A stretch of DNA of 64,000 nucleotides. Origin: Conchocele bisecta. Lineage: Eukaryota; Mollusca; Bivalvia; Lucinida; Thyasiridae. Within the stretch, counting starts at the first letter, position 1. Every line of letters begins with the position of its first letter. A program made the translations under genes and the position numbers. Where the stretch lies: positions 20,139,505 to 20,203,504 of the forward strand of contig CM055274.1 of assembly GCA_029237695.1 (NCBI GenBank), written 5' to 3'. A model generated the notes under the pieces. The model was not told where the DNA came from. It did no database searches and saw nothing but the letters and a program-made list of their open reading frames with translations. Below are positions 1 through 11,999 of this stretch, one piece after another.

Positions 1-1967
1 GTATTAACAATATTCATTGATATCTTCGGCAAATAAAACATGTGTTAAAATAAACTTACGTGTTTAAGTATGGCTTTTTATCCAAATTTAACGCCTTTTT
101 CCCGGTTTTGTTGTGTCTGTAGTGATGTCAGCCATCTTGGTTTTTCGTCAGGTGCGCGAAATGACCTTGTCAATTTGCATAAACTGAAGCCATCACAGGA
201 TCACAGGCGCTCGGATTGTTCAACAAAAATAATAGAGAGTCGCATTTCATCACACTATCGGATTATTTAATGATTAGGATGCATATTTTGTTGAACGGGT
301 ATATAATAAATAGGTTATTGGATTTGTACGGAAATATATTTCGGCGTACTCGTTCGTTCGGCGCAACCTATACTTATTCAAACTCTAAGACAACGTTTCC
401 TTTGTGAAGTGTATCGTACTGCATATGGTGTGTAACGTCATTATAGATTAGTTGATGTTTTAAGTAAAATGGACACCGATTAATAATATCGATGGCTCAA
501 GATGATTATTTAAAGCATGTGGTATGTAACTGTCAAAAAACAATGTTTCTGTTTTAAATCATCATCATTTCGCTGTCCAATGTTGGATTTTATCGAGCCA
601 TTGACCTATGACTATGTAAACGATTCTATAATTTGTATGCATAAAATGGCGGAAACTACTTTTCATGAGACACGAGGTTAATTGTATCGTGAAAAAGATA
701 TACTCAAATTAATACATGTCAGTTTATATTATATTAAATCAGATAAACATTTTGTAATATAAATGTCGTACAGAAAAATTAACAACACATGTATTACACT
801 ACACAATATAATGTTAGCTCACTATCAGAACTATTTTTCATGGCGTATAACTACGTATGAATTACATGTGGAGCGGTCGATCATTGCGCTAAAAATATAA
901 CCTTCCTAACAAAATATTTATTATGAAACACGACAGTTAATATTTTATAAAATCACAAACTGTTTTTAAAAATATAACTGTAGCTGAAAAATAATGTAAC
1001 TGGCCAAAAATGTGAGTGAAACGTTCATAATGCACCGCTCGCTTTGGAACTCTCTCACGTGGCGTAGCTAGAATCATGAAGCATGAAGTACGTTCGTTGG
1101 TCGACAATTACTCATTTGCATAAAACATGTGTGGTCCCAAAAACCGTATAAGGACTATATCCAAGCAAATATGCTTGGATAAAAATGAACATTATGTTTC
1201 CGATCTCTAGAGATATATTTTCTAGGATAGTAATATAACGATATAGGTACACCATACTGTTATAGTCGTACTACAAAGAAGAAAATGTTGCCATTTTCCT
1301 TCTGTGACCTTGAAAATATAGTATTCTTATCTTGACCTTGATAGTTCTTGTTAGATTCCTTGATTGCAGTTGACTTTTAATTATTGTGATGCATACCACT
1401 TGATATATTGATACTTCAAATGAACCAATTCCGCGGTTTTAGGGCATAGCTACCAGGATTTTGACCTTAATTTTGAATGACCTTGAAATTACATTGAAAC
1501 TGTTCGAGAAAAATGGCAACAGGATATTTGTCGGAAAGAGGTATCTCAGACGAATACAAAACCACTAACAAGGACAAATTAACGTGAGGTGCCGGATTCT
1601 GAGAAATTTCCTCAGACTATTGGCCAAATTATATGATATTATACATATTATTTTGCCGTGTCAATGATATGTTATTTTACTTATTAATTGTGTGCAATAC
1701 ATTTATTTATGACTCAATTTACAGCATCTATGATTTATTTCAAGTGTTGATATACAGTGTTGTCGGCCATCTTGGATTTGGCGGCCATAATGGATTTGGA
1801 AAAATGTCCACCCTATTTTTTGAAACCTCTGTAACACTAACATGCCAAAACAAATGAAAATTTGCTTTTATCAAACATTTGACACGATAATTACACTCTG
1901 GCATACACTATATACGCAACGTTATCTATTTTAATGCCAATGAAAATAATGTCATTACCCCACCCAC
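1..1967. other. AT-rich intergenic DNA, no gene recognised
   Basis: No coding region, RNA gene or complete transposon is recognised here. The open frames are short and lack coding character. Two weak signals occur. Around 1300-1500 the phrase 'tgaccttga' recurs, as it does in the satellite near 36 kb. Around 1760-1795 there is a 'ggccatcttggattt' motif that recurs as an array near 45 kb. Confidence 0.5.
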
Positions 1968-2108
1968 CTGTAGCCTATTTTACCAATATTGCAAAGTATA
2001 CTTATCTAGAAAAGTATACTTTGAGGGAGAAATTTTCAATTTAAGGATATATTTATTAATTTGCATTATACTGAATGTATTATATTATCACAGCTGTTAT
2101 CTACAGGT
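1968..2108. mobile_element. Half copy of the TAGCCTATTTCACCAA MITE
   Basis: The left terminal repeat (TGTAGCCTATTTTACCAA, then two GCAAAGTATACTT-like blocks) and the left half of the internal region match the full copies at 5159, 26474, 30457, 31767 and 32207. The sequence stops in the central 'atcacag' palindrome and the right half is missing, so this is a truncated copy. Confidence 0.7.
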
Positions 2109-2339
2109 AGCATTGTGTACACTACGATACCAGTTTGGTGGAGGTAATAGTAATGGTATTGTTTTCAATGTTTTTTAAAAATGTGTTTTATGTCAATGGT
2201 CCCAGTCTTTCACCCGAGTTGATATTCGGTTTATTAATTGACATATATGTGGCTGGGAATTATCATATTTGTGACCAGTAAAGTAATATATACTGACACC
2301 ATAAAGAAGCGCAACAGGAGATTGGTTCCAATATTTGTC

Positions 2340-3127
2340 AACACATTGCGACTTCATGCAAGGAATTTGCCACGAGCTGCCAAAACAAGCATAACGACAC
2401 TGACACTGGCACATGGGTATTCCGGAATGAAAAAAAATCGGCAGCACGCAGTACGGAATATGTCCCCCATCTGCAGTAAATCCAACACGTACGCGTCATC
2501 GAGTTAAGCAGACGGTTTACATGAGCGATATGAATGTTCTGCCATTCTTCAACAAACGCCTGAGGTAGCTGGTGGTGTCCCATCAATTACAACAAGCGGT
2601 GTCTTCTTGCCATGGGAAATGCCACCCCACACCATAACACCACCTCCACCGAACCAATCACACTTTACCACGCAGTTATTCGAGTAGCGTTCGCCCTGAC
2701 GTCGGAACACACGTTGTCTATGTTGACGCAGCCACTCCATGCTAAGATGACGTCGACGTCGTGTAAGAGGCAATCATATGTATGGACGGTATGGCTTGAG
2801 GTTCGCCTCACGCAAGCGATTGAGCACGGTGAACCTGCTTATTCTGTTGTTGTGAGTCCCAGGTGTGTTGCTATAAGTTTCTGTGGCAGTAAGAAATATA
2901 TGACTTAAATAGGTCAGTCGAATATAAAGATCCTGACGAGGTGACGTTACCCGGGGAGGTCCGCTCCGAGGACGGTCAGCCGGCGTTCCTGTCTATCGGA
3001 GGCGTTGATGAAGACGGTAATTGGTACTGTGGTTCACATGTAGAACTCTAGTAACCGTACATTGACTAGTTCCATTAAGTAGTATCCTGACTGCGTCATT
3101 AATTTGATTTGGCGTCAACCGTACCAT
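2340..3127 (-). pseudogene. Tc1-like transposase relic
   Basis: Read on the - strand from an ATG at 3127, this decayed ORF first shows an HTH-like start, then a linker reading DRPRSGPPRVT, which matches DRPRSGRPRVT in the transposase at 18581. Further on come a basic segment, then RRQGER and GGGGVMVWGGISHG, the conserved WGG block of Tc1 transposases. The end reads QAFVEEWQNI followed by LLNSM, the usual C-terminal motif. The first catalytic block (FTDESRF) and the QHDNARPH block are absent, so at least two internal deletions have occurred as well as frameshifts. It cannot encode an active transposase. Terminal inverted repeats were not found by eye. Confidence 0.75.
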
Positions 3128-3309
3128 AGCTTCTAACACATTTCATCATCTTCTATCGTATGACATTTCTGTCCCAATCATAAACGAACATACTGTGCTA
3201 GCAGCTTGTACGTGAACTAGATGACATCATGTACATATGCACGGGTAAACCCTGTATTTCAACTTACATCCACCCGCGCGTAAACCGTTAGCCATATGCT
3301 GACAACAAT

Positions 3310-3814
3310 GTTATATTCGGATATATGGAGAAGAAAAAGTAACGTATGCAAAATTTAAAGTATACTACCCTGATATTACGAAAAATATATCCTATTTACT
3401 TTGTAAGTTGCGTTTCTTTATGGTGCCAGCATAAAAGAATGCTGATACTTTATAAGTTGTCTACATGTTGTATTTGCATATAGAAAACACATGAAGTCAT
3501 AGATAAACATCAGCAACAAAAGGCGACATCTTGTCAGTAGTAACTTGGAACCGGAAACTGCTTCTGGTCACGTGGTTTCTCGCGTCTTCGCTGGCGTGAC
3601 TTGATCGTATTTCCCCACACTCCTCCCCATCGTATGACAAAAGCGATGATACTGATGTGTCAGACTTCGGGAAGTGTTGGACCATCACGCAACAAGGAGT
3701 TTGCTTCGAATAGGACCGCATATAAACGATGCCCGTTTCTGTCGAAACAACATCCAGTAACTATATCCTACCCTGTGCAGAGCGGATGTATACATAATAT
3801 ATCGGTATACTTGT
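3310..3814. other. Unrecognised spacer
   Basis: AT-rich DNA between the Tc1 relic and the minisatellite. Short open frames on both strands have no recognisable motif. No gene, RNA or repeat could be supported here. Confidence 0.4.
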
Positions 3815-4692
3815 ATGGCCATCTGGGTATCCAGTAGGAATAGCTGTAGAGTAGTAGCTGATGATCATCTATGGTTCCAGTAGGCCAATAGCTGTAGAGT
3901 AATAGCTGATGACCATCTGGGGATCCAGTAGGCCAATAGTTGTAGAGTAGTAGCTGACGACCATCTGGGAATCCAGTAGGCCGCCAATAGCTGTAGGTAG
4001 TAGCTGATGACCATCTAGAGATCCAGTAGGCCAATGGTCAGAGTAATATCCGATGACCATCTCAAGGTGCATGATCACGTGGATACAACAACAACAACGT
4101 CGCCCACTCCAAAGTAAGTATTATTTGATATTTTCCTTAATATGCAACGGATTTTGATGAAATATGGCGCATCAAACGCATCTTCATGAGCTGCATTTGG
4201 TGGTCTATGTAATTTGGCACAGACTTACGTTGTTTTTGCTAAGAATCGATTTCCGTGTCGGAGACACGGAAATCGATTCTTCTCAAAAAACGAAAGAAGT
4301 TTGGGAGAAGATACAGAGACCACCAAATGCAGCTTAACAAGACGCGTTTGGTGCGCCATATTTCATAAAAATCCGTTGCGTAATAAGGACACTATACAAG
4401 AATACATACTTTGAATCGGTACTTGTTGTTGTTGTTAGTATCACGTGATAATACACCTTGCATCTGCGGATCCAGCAGGCCAATATCCGTAGGTAGTAGC
4501 TGATGAACATCTATGGATCCAGTAGGCCAATGATCAGAGTAATAGCCGATGAACATCTGCGGATCCAGCAGGCCAATGGTCAGAGTAATAGCCGATGAAC
4601 ATCTGGGGATCCAGTAGGCCAATGGTCAGAGTAATAGCCGATGAACATCTGCGGATCCAGTAGGCCAATAGTCGTAGAGTAGTAGACTTGAT
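3815..4692. repeat. 46-48 bp minisatellite interrupted by a MITE
   Basis: About ten units share the core 'gatccagtaggccaatag' followed by 'gtagagtagtagctgatgaccatct'. The core occurs near 3831, 3877, 3925, 3973, 4023, then 4472, 4519, 4565, 4611 and 4657, giving 46-50 bp spacing. The gap between 4023 and 4472 is filled by the MITE at 4063-4460. Units to its left mostly carry 'agctgtagagtag' and those to its right mostly carry 'ggtcagagtaatag', so the two halves have partly homogenised separately. The stops-free - strand frames here are a by-product of the repeat. Confidence 0.9.
4063..4460. mobile_element. CAAGGTGCATGATCACGTGG MITE, copy 1
   Basis: A 398 bp non-autonomous element with long terminal inverted repeats starting CAAGGTGCATGATCACGTGG and ending in its near-complement. 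Inside, 'aaatcgatttccgtg' and its complement form a central hairpin, with 'accaccaaatgcagctta' repeated inverted further out. It is flanked by the direct repeat CATCT at 4058-4062 and 4461-4465, the apparent target duplication in the minisatellite. Other copies lie at 17637-18076 and 28536-28960. Confidence 0.85.
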
Positions 4693-5040
4693 TTGCTCGA
4701 CGCTCTGTATGGCGGGCTGAACTGATGTGTTATCAGTATTTACCCTATTTTCTTTGCGCTGAGCGGAATTAAGTATGTTATTCGGCGGTCCGTACGAGCT
4801 AGACCGTCCTTTTGGTAGGCTGAACTGACGTAACGGGCTCGACCCTGCGTTCGTTGGACTGAGTAGAAGTACTATGTGTTTCGGTGGTCCGTGTGAGCTC
4901 GAGCCTCCGTGGCGTGGGATGAACTAACATACTGGCAGGCGCTCAACCGTCCGTATGTTTGACTGAGCCGATGTATGATCCTGATTCAATGTAGTCGCAG
5001 GTTCAACCCTCCTTGCGATGGGCTGATCCGTATATATTAT
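4693..5040. repeat. Degenerate tandem repeat, about 50-60 bp period
   Basis: A locally GC-richer stretch where variants of 'gctcgaccctccgt' followed by 'ggctgaactga' recur near 4701, 4803, 4843, 4901, 4946 and 5004. The units are strongly diverged. No coding frame runs through it. Origin unknown; it could be an old satellite remnant. Confidence 0.5.
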
Positions 5041-5158
5041 CGGAACATAAACAAACTCTCCTCTCCTAGAGGTGGACTGAATTTTTTAAGCTGTCATCAT
5101 CTCCCAGGACTACGCCGCAGGCGATTGTGAAGGTTGGGCTAGGAATGTATCTAGAAAC

Positions 5159-5451
5159 CAGTAGCCTATTTCACCAACGTTGCAAAGTATACTTTTCTGT
5201 CAAAGTATACTCTGAGACAGAAATTTTCAATTTTAGGATAAATTTATTAATTTGTATTGTACTAAATTTATTTTGGCTGTGATAATGCAAAACATTCAAT
5301 GTAATAATTTTGGCATATTTTTAATCATCAAATATATGCAGTCGTTAGTTCTATACGAAATAATGCATTTCAGGAAAAATAAATGATTACTCCCTCAAAG
5401 TATACTTTGCTAGAAAAGTATACTTTGCAATGTTGGTGAAATAGGCTACAG
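5159..5451. mobile_element. TAGCCTATTTCACCAA MITE, full copy
   Basis: A 293 bp element with terminal inverted repeats CAGTAGCCTATTTCACCAA and its complement at the right end. Each arm also holds two 'aaagtatacttt'-like palindromes. The core carries 'ggctgtgataatg' and an AATAAA-rich right arm. It ends exactly where the next MITE (5452-5688) begins. Confidence 0.85.
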
Positions 5452-5688
5452 GGGCCAGTTTCACTAAACTTCGTACGACTAAAATGTTGGTAAGTGCAAA
5501 ATTATGATGTAAATTTCACATTAACAGTGTGTTCTTGTAAACAATTATTGGATTTACATTTATTGAGCATAGACTGCATATGCAGCATATGCTCAATTAA
5601 TGTAAATCCATCAATTGAAATTTCGAGATGATCCTAACTTTGCACTTACGAACATTTTAGTCGTACAAAGTTTAGTGAAACGAGCCCC
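5452..5688. mobile_element. TTTCACTAAACTTCGTACGA MITE, copy 1
   Basis: The arms 'gtttcactaaacttcgtacg' and its complement, continuing into 'actaaaat', bound a 237 bp element with a central palindrome around 5575-5600. A second copy lies at 24785-24964 in an intron of the phosphatase gene. It abuts the preceding MITE with no spacer. Confidence 0.8.
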
Positions 5689-5689
5689 A

Positions 5690-6970
5690 GTACTGCGTTT
5701 GTACTACTGGTGCATGTACCTATACAGTCAGTCCCCCTGGATCAGCTGTGTATGTTCTCCACGTCAGTTATTCTCCAATGTGACACAGGCGATATGGTAA
5801 CAACTGGATCCGAACATGTTAGCATACAGTACAGGTACTTGTCAAAATCGAGGTAACTCCACAGACATAACAGGCATTGGTGGCGACATAGATATTCGTG
5901 CTTGCTTAATTGTCATACGCATATTTTAATATCCCAGCTATACTATTTTGACATGAGCTATCTTATCATTTTAATCAAGACAAGACACTAACATACATTA
6001 ACAATTATGAACACTGTATACATATTGTCATTGCTATGCTAGTCTTAATATGTGCCAACCTGTGATATTAACAACAGCCACATTAGCCGCAAGTATACTC
6101 ATGCTGTGGAACCAACTCGACATTGCCAGCTCAGTGAGGATATCAAGTGTCAACTTGGCGCTACCGGACTGTTCATGCTCAGTCCCTTGCTCGGATCATC
6201 TGATACCGAGTTATCAACTCGACATTCCCGCTCGGTCACGACAACAAGCTATCAAATTAACACATATTTCTATACCGCCACCCCTGAAGGTTGAGGGATC
6301 CTTTCGTTCGTGACGTAAACCGTCGGTAGCGATATAAGCATGAGCCAGCTTCAGATGCTGACATGGTGCAGTGGTCTCCATTTACTTCCAGCAGTGAGGA
6401 TGATGATGTCGATGACACTTGCCGCTACAGGAAGCATTGCAATTTGGAGGTTCATGATCTAGAAATGTGGCACACAAAGACACCGAATTGCCATGACGTT
6501 TCATGTGTTATTTGTTCGCCATTACTAATGTAATGCTACAAGGACGAATATTGAGAACAACCTGTAGTGGTGTCGTTAGTGGATACAAGTGTTGTGGAAT
6601 CGGTAGGACATGGCATAATGTGACCTGTAGATGAAACCTGACACACATCAGTAGCAGCATATGTCATTAGCGAATGTTCTTGGTGTAGGTCAGGCGCACA
6701 TATATGCACGAGTTCCTTAACGTGCGATATGGCGAATCTTTAGGAGTGCAATATCTTTGCGCGAAGGAACGAATGGAATATACCCACATACGTATCGAAT
6801 TGCCCTTTTATGAAATACGTAATAGTTAGACCATACAATTGCAAGTGTATTTGATTTAAACGTGGCCGTAATGCCGAGTTTAAATCAAATGCACGTGTAA
6901 TTTTATGATCTAACTGATTTGTATTATTTGCCAAATATGGAAAATTGGCACATGAGCAATTCTATGTGGG
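5690..6970. other. Unrecognised spacer left of the LTR element
   Basis: No gene could be supported. A short acidic frame with the segment SSSEDDDVDD (about 6345-6531, + strand, ending in TAA) looks mildly protein-like but has no homologue I can name and no clear splice sites. The sequence immediately left of 6971 (GTGGG) is the target duplication of the LTR element. Confidence 0.4.
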
Positions 6971-9496
6971 TGTCGCGTGACACGTGCATTCTTGTACATT
7001 CTGGAATCCGTATAATTGTATATTTGTGATGTGTGGTACTGTGTTGTATTGTTGTGCGTATTATTGGTTTCACATCCCTGTGATTTCACACACCTGTGGT
7101 TTTTGCACACCTGTGGTTTGGCATGTACATTTGCCATGTACAATGTGCGTGTAATAAGGGGGCTTATGTTGTATTGGTGGAGATACGTTTATGCGTGTCC
7201 TATTTGCGGATTTAAATATACGTCTAGTTTATGAGCAATGTTTTACTGATGTCACGCCATATTTGCCACAGACTATGCATGTGTGTGGTAGAGAACTCGT
7301 TGACTGCGTGTGCTGGTTTCGCTAGGGAAAAGATACCTTTTAGTATTACGGATGTCCACTGTCCGTGCCAGCCGAGTTTGTCCGCGTGTCAGTGTTTCAC
7401 CATATAAGGGACCTTCTGTAGGTGAAGCCAGTATACAGCGCAGACCATACCATGGTCTGCCTGTTATGTATGCTACCGGTTAGTGTTTCAGCATAGCCTG
7501 GTACTGGCCAACACGGATATATCAGATCCCATAATGGTGATGTTTTGTGTCGTGATATTTCCGTAAATGACCACGATATTTGAGTTTAGTATGTGCTACA
7601 CTCTCATTTGAGTGTATAGCCGTAGGACCGTTATGGAGGGGTTTGGCGGGGCCAAGAAGCGACCTTCGCATTGTCGAGACCAGTCGAGTAGATTTCGGAT
7701 TATGAGATCTGGGTCTATAGTGTGCAGATTTATGGTAGTGTGGGGTATACCATGTTGGATGGTATTTATTCCACGAGGGCTGTACACTGGTTTGGTTGAA
7801 TTTAAGGCGTGGGAACATATATTTATGCCAAATATAACCCATGGGTGACATGGCAAAAGCCATGGTTTTGTAGTATTTATGTGAGATGTCGTACGAGGGG
7901 TAGGCATATCCATTATTCCGTGCATGGTTTCACTGGTGCGTATATAAGCGATGTCTCGCTATGTGTTGGCGGGACACATATTTTCTGGTTACAGAAGACT
8001 AGTACTGTATTCACCAGTGACACGGAGGATTTTGGTATGTACCTAGAACATTTTATTTCATTAGCTGTGATTTAGCCGTTGTTCGATTCCCGTTTTAGTC
8101 TGTTGTGCATCCTGTCTGTTTGTCTGTGCGTATTCGTCCAGTAATTGGAGATTCATTTCATTTTTGTAGCCTCTTGAGAACGCTCCAGCGAGCCACATTG
8201 GACGTTTTGGTCCACTCGTTTGAGGGCAGACCCCAGTCAGTGCAGAGTATCGGGTCGTCCGAGTGTCCGTACGTCTGTCTGGCGCAGTGTGTGTAGCAGC
8301 TCCGGGTACAGGCCTGTATAGAGCAGTGTGTGATAGCTACCTCGCGTTCAGCAGACAGTCACAGCCATAGTTTAGTGAAGTGAAACGCCATACACACATA
8401 TCATATAATTATACTACCACCGAGTTGAATGTCACCTAAGTGAAACTTTTCCCGGCGTCTTAGCCAACGTGATAATCGCCATTTTGTATTATATCGGAAC
8501 TTTACATCCGGTCTACCACTTCCGGTATTACAACCCATTGATTCATCATGGATACTTTACATCCGGTCTACCACAAACGGGTTGCTACAGTCGAGTGATA
8601 CCATAGGAACTTTACATCTGGTCCACCATTTCCGGAGATAATACTACCTGTGGAACTTTACTTCCGGGAACCAGCTTCCGGAACATTATCGTTATTGACT
8701 ATCATGTGATGTAACCACATCCGGCTTTGACTTTGACATTCATACTTTGAAAATATATTGCATAGGCAATACATATGTATACTTTGATAGTGTATGGTAA
8801 TACTCCTATCATGGCATATCATGGCTAAAGGATTGTAGTAAGACTACATATATTGTTTATGGATTAATCCACTTGAAGTTGGATTATAGCCATATTGTTG
8901 ACTAGACCTCATATTGCGGGTGAGGCAGACCTTGGGACCTTGATACTCAGAGGTTACACTATCTATTGAGATACCCGCCAGCACTGGGGTAGCTCAGATG
9001 ATTGTCATTTTGTCCTCCAATGTTTCGTTATGCAATGTTATACTTGTATGTTATTTAACTTTGATTAGCGATCATCAAAGTACTTGTGCATTCATACTAT
9101 TGTCCACTACGGGACCATTGAGATACCACATACCGAGTTTATTCGTCTATAGCTTTTAAGTTGCGTTAACGTATAACAGTCGATTGGCTTACAACCTTGT
9201 AGTAATTGAATAGTATCATGCACAGTACAGTGATGTTCGCATATCAATGTATCATGTATTCCTTTGTGTTCCCCATGTAATATAGTGTACATTATAAGTG
9301 ATTAAGTGACTACGTGTACTTATCTACTCTGGCCTATCCCTTACACTTCAACTGCATGGTTACCACTTTTTTTTCGTTCGTCGGATCAAGCTATATTGGC
9401 CATAACGTCATAACAATTGAAGTATATTTGGTTCATATGATAATTGGGGGAGACAATTTGTCTCGATCATTCCTGACCTTGGTAATGACCTTGACA
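6971..9496 (+). mobile_element. 5' LTR of Gypsy-1 retrotransposon
   Basis: A 2526 bp long terminal repeat that begins TGTCGCGTGACACG, ends CCTTGACA, and recurs almost exactly at 13686-16200. It starts TG and ends CA and is followed one base later by a primer-binding site. LTRs of this length are at the long end for Ty3/Gypsy elements. All open frames inside, on both strands, occur in both LTRs, are broken differently by single-base indels and show no domain, so they are not counted as genes. Confidence 0.95.
7941..7948 (+). promoter_or_regulatory. TATA-box candidate in 5' LTR
   Basis: TATATAAG stands inside the LTR, about 970 bases from its start, in a spot that could drive retroelement transcription. 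The same motif is present in the 3' LTR at 14659. It is assigned on motif alone; no start-site evidence is available. Confidence 0.35.
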
Positions 9497-9497
9497 A

Positions 9498-9515
9498 TGG
9501 TGTCAGAAGTGGGGT
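9498..9515 (+). other. Primer-binding site of Gypsy-1
   Basis: TGGTGTCAGAAGTGGGG begins one base after the 5' LTR. A TGG start matches the complement of a tRNA CCA end, as expected for priming of minus-strand synthesis. Which tRNA is used was not determined. Confidence 0.75.
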
Positions 9516-10165
9516 TTTGTTTCCTCTTTTTATAATCAGTTTTTCTTCAAAGCAGTTGAAGTAAGGAGGCTAGAATAGCTGTACCCCTAGCGTCGTCAAA
9601 ATTCAATCTTGTATTTGTTTGCCTTGGGAGTTAATTTAAGATGCACTCCAACACTTAGGCACTAATACATCACCACATACATGATTTGACTACCTAGGTA
9701 CAGAAGTATAGAGTTGAGACGATCTGGTGAGATAGTGGATGTAAGGGTCATTGTAACTTTGGATTTGTTGAATAGTACCTCCCTGTGATGATGGCACAGC
9801 GGGTGTTCTAGGTTAGCACTAGACACTTCTGCATCTGAGGCGAGATTACTACCACTATTATAGTGTGTAATGACCAATACTATATCCTGCCAAATGTGTC
9901 TATAACCAAGTCCAGTCCCCAATATTTGTGTTCCAGTACCATAGAGGGGGAATTGTAAATATACCATTACATTATACCATACATATACCGGATTGACTTA
10001 CCCGATTGAGAAACTTATACCGTCGTTAGGAGTAGAGACCGGATTGATTTACCTTAACCTTATAGACGTGAAGCAAGAGACTCGCACAAATCACCAAGTG
10101 ATTTGAGTGCTAGAGACCTTGTGTACCGTCGGGTAAAGCGTGTAAATCGATAATCCGGAGTTGAG
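9516..10165 (+). other. Untranslated leader of Gypsy-1
   Basis: About 650 bases between primer-binding site and Gag without a sustained + strand frame. Two similar 'accggattga..ttacc' segments lie near 9988 and 10040. The 101-residue open frame on the - strand at 9662-9967 has no support. Confidence 0.5.
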
Positions 10166-11587
10166 TTGAGAGTGAGAATGTCGTCCATTAAGGAGCTAAT
10201 GGACATAGGCAAAAGCTTAGGGCTAGCAGATTCAGAGTTAAGGGCCTTTGTAAAGGAAGAGCAGGAGAGAGAAAGACAGGAAAGACTTGAGGCTAGGCAG
10301 GCGGAGAAAGATAGGTTAGATGCTGAGCGGTTGGCTAAAGAGGCTGAGCGGTTGGCTAAAGAGGTTGAGCGACAGATGGAGAAAGATAGGTTAGATGCTG
10401 AGCAGTTGGCTAGAGAGGTTGAGCGACAAATGGGGAAAGATAGAATAGATGCCAATGAAGCACAGTTAGCTCTAGAATTTCAAAATTGCGAGAACTAGAC
10501 ACTAAGCATCAGGTAGAATGGCAAAAGTAGAAAGGGGAGAAGTAATAGATGAAGAGAGGGACCTGATAGGGACTATGGCAGAGCATTCGGTCCGAAGCTG
10601 CCACATTTTGATCAGAATAATGACAACATGGATAGCTACTTAGCTAGAATTTGAGAGGTACGCAGCAATTCAAATTCAAAGGTGGGGGGAGAGATAAGTG
10701 GTCACTACACTTGAGTGCTTTATTGAAGGGCAAGGCATTAGATGTATATTCTAGACTACCTATTGATGATGCTCTTGACTATGATAAGTTGAAATCCGCA
10801 TTGTTGAAATGTTTTGATCTAACAGAAGATGGGTTCAGACGCATGTTCAAAAACACCAAACCTGATCACAGTGAATCATTTGTGCAATATGTCAGTCGGT
10901 CAAAGAACTATTTATATAGTATGGTTTGAGTTAGGTAAGGTGAATAGAACATATGAAGGAGTATTAGACTACATGATCAGAGATCAGATGTTAAGTATAT
11001 GCAGTCGTGAGCTCTACTTATTTCTCAAAGAGAAAACATTTGACTCGATAGATCAGATGGCGGTTCAGGCAGATTACTTTGCAGAAGCTAGAGGAGGTAG
11101 CAAGTATGTAGTTCAGAGGAACAGTACTAGCAACAGAACCGAGTACAGGTCAGTAGATAACCAGAGGCGCAAGGTAAGTAGTGCAGATAATCGATCCAGA
11201 GATAGGAGTCGAGATAGGGACAGATATCAGAATAGAGACCACAATAGAAGCCCAAGTAGGGGTAGTTATGATAGAAGCCCGAGTAGAGGTAGTTATGATA
11301 GAAGTACCAGCAGGAACGGCTATGATAGGCATCGCGGCACATGTTACCATTGTGGCAAAGAAGGTCACATGTCCTACGATTGTCCTAAGCGTGACCGATC
11401 CTCAGCTTACAAAGCAGCAGCAGTCGAGGAAGAGAAACATGTAAGTTTTGCAGATAAAGAACAGAGAGGTCGGTACAGAGGTAGAAGTAGAGGTAGAAGT
11501 GGAAGGCACACTAGAGGCAGAGGTAGAGGTAGATGGCAAAACACGGAACAACCAGGGGAAAACCAAGGAAATTTTTCTGTGTGTTGA
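10166..11587 (+). pseudogene. Gag polyprotein of Gypsy-1 (frames broken)
   Basis: Gag forms the particle of the retroelement and binds its RNA. The likely start is the Met at 10178 (MSSIKELMDIGKSLGL). A highly charged coiled-coil region of repeated 'ERLAKEAERLAKEVERQ'-type heptads follows to about 10498. A capsid-like segment (WSLHLSALLKGKALDVYSRL) lies around 10697, then an Arg/Ser-rich stretch (RDRSRDRDRYQNRD and RSPSRGSYD repeats). One CCHC zinc knuckle (CYHCGKEGHMSYDC) is at 11342-11383, followed by an RG-rich tail. The reading frame shifts near 10480, 10670 and 10920. Several shifts fall at homopolymer runs, so some may be sequencing errors rather than mutations. Confidence 0.85.
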
Positions 11588-11589
11588 TA

Positions 11590-11945
11590 CCGACACCACT
11601 ATTGTATGTTCAGGTAGCGAGATACAGCCGGAGTTGATTAACGGATGTACATTTGGTATGGATAGGCTACCCGTAGCAGAGGGCACATTAAATGGGAAAA
11701 AGGTCACAGTAATGCGAGATACTGGGTGTACCGGGGTGGTCGTCAGGGAAAGCTTAGTACAACCAGATCAGTTTTTAAGCAAAGTTTCAACATGCATGCT
11801 GGTAAATAGGAGCAAAATGATGGAATTCCTACCGCCCGGGTAGATCTAAATACACCTTTTTTCAAAGGTCGGGTAGAAGCCCTTTGCATGACAGATACAA
11901 TGTATGATGTTACCATAGGTAATGTAGACGGGTCAGAGTTACCGA
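11590..11945 (+). pseudogene. Aspartic protease of Gypsy-1
   Basis: The retroelement protease cleaves the polyproteins. The active-site motif RDTGCTGVVVRESLV lies at about 11717-11760 in a frame that runs directly on from Gag with a shift. After a frame break near 11840, the segment EALCMTDTMYDVTIGNVDG (11877 onward) resembles the C-terminal half of such proteases. DTGC replaces the more usual DTGA/DSGA, which is tolerated in related Gypsy families. Confidence 0.75.
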
Positions 11946-11999
11946 TGATATCGGATTTTAGAGGCGCTAAATCGTGCGCAGTTGAAACTAGGTCACAAA

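Noticed and set aside
6345..6531. Short acidic + frame (SSSEDDDVDD) as a gene or exon
   Set aside because: No recognisable family, no convincing splice sites, and no neighbour to join it to.
7522..7925. Open frames of 109-158 residues on the - strand inside both LTRs
   Set aside because: They occur at equivalent places in each LTR, change length with single-base indels, and show no domain or codon pattern; they are LTR sequence.
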